A stretch of 64,000 bases of DNA from Opacimonas immobilis (GTDB lineage: Bacteria; Pseudomonadota; Gammaproteobacteria; Enterobacterales; Alteromonadaceae). Below the pieces are notes generated by a model. The model did not search any database and was not told the DNA's origin. It saw only the letters and a list, made by a program, of their open reading frames with translations. The position numbers and the translations under genes were made by a program. Within the stretch, counting starts at the first letter, position 1, and the number at the start of each line of letters is the position of its first letter. Location: the NCBI RefSeq assembly GCF_048282545.1, contig NZ_CP182485.1, positions 2,356,001 through 2,420,000 of the forward strand, in the 5' to 3' direction. This document shows positions 63,837 through 64,000 of this stretch, piece after piece.

Positions 63837-64000
63837 TTATTGATCGCCTGACGTTGCAAAATCGATGCAAACTCTTCCATGAAGTTGATATAACTATTTT
63901 CGAGTTTTTCGACCTGATTACTGAATCGGTTAAAGGCAATCACGGCTGGAATCGCTGCAAACAAGCCTATAGCAGTTGCAATCAAAGCTTCTGCAATACC
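63833..64000 (-). CDS. tolQ: Tol-Pal system protein TolQ, C-terminal part
   Basis: Only the last about 55 codons are in the window. GIAEALIATAIGLFAAIPAVIAFNRFS (third helix, with the conserved Ala/Thr proton-path face) and a final amphipathic segment ending ILQRQAINK match TolQ. The stop TGA overlaps the tolR ATG in ATGA. The 5' part lies beyond the right edge. Confidence 0.95.
   Translation of the reverse strand, partial: GIAEALIATAIGLFAAIPAVIAFNRFSNQVEKLENSYINFMEEFASILQRQAINK

Overview
The window reads as a chromosomal segment of a marine-type gammaproteobacterium, most likely of the order Alteromonadales. This rests on the protein families (FadR, FabB, MnmC, EpmC, MiaE, LpxH, Tol-Pal, FimV), a moderate GC content, and gene order that follows the Escherichia coli map over several long stretches (cysS/ppiB/lpxH; purF-cvpA-dedD-folC-accD-truA-asd/usg-pdxB-fabB/mnmC-yfcL-epmC; slp-tsaB-yoaA; nadA-tRNA-Lys-cpoB-pal-tolBARQ). 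I see no prophage, insertion sequence, integron or CRISPR array.

Layout. 0-4.6 kb: cysS facing ppiB-lpxH, then miaE and a Yip1 membrane protein. 4.6-16.1 kb: a long minus-strand block from a class II aldolase and a broken MEST-like hydrolase through pdxB, asd, fimV, truA, accD, folC, dedD and cvpA to purF. 16.3-21.7 kb: fabB, mnmC, yfcL, an ATP-NAD kinase family gene and epmC. 21.8-28.5 kb: a thioesterase/aspartic protease pair, then fadH, a GMC oxidoreductase and fadR on the minus strand, with dsbB divergent. 28.5-44.2 kb: mixed housekeeping and poorly known membrane or lipoprotein genes (ycgN, ycgL, rnd, EamA, DUF6279, DUF962, M61 peptidase, slp, tsaB, yoaA, TSUP, DUF2244, DUF2855, a saccharopine-dehydrogenase-like protein and a pair of small membrane proteins). 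44.2-52 kb: a histidine operon with a readable leader peptide and attenuator, broken after hisH by a gene remnant and two opposite-strand genes before a separate hisA. 52-57.8 kb: a six-gene Mrp/Mnh cation antiporter operon. 58-64 kb: nadA, an exact tandem repeat carrying tRNA tails, two tRNA-Lys genes, and cpoB-pal-tolB-tolA-tolR-tolQ (tolQ cut by the window end).

How the parts work together. FadR, FabB, AccD, FadH and a GMC alcohol oxidoreductase are all here, and four ACTGGT/CTGGTAC-type sites lie where FadR would be expected to act. Two nearly identical sites sit over the -10 regions of fadR and of GMC-fadH (repression geometry). Two sit about 38 bases upstream of likely starts of accD and fabB (activation geometry). 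The window therefore shows a small fatty-acid regulon.

The least explained item is the exact 179-bp tandem duplication beside tRNA-Lys (59163-59520). Each unit joins the 3' tail of a tRNA-Lys gene to a 109-bp element bounded by a 10-bp inverted repeat and packed with five internal hairpins. Other points of interest are the histidine attenuator with four His codons, the split his operon, and a MEST-like hydrolase interrupted by one in-frame stop codon.
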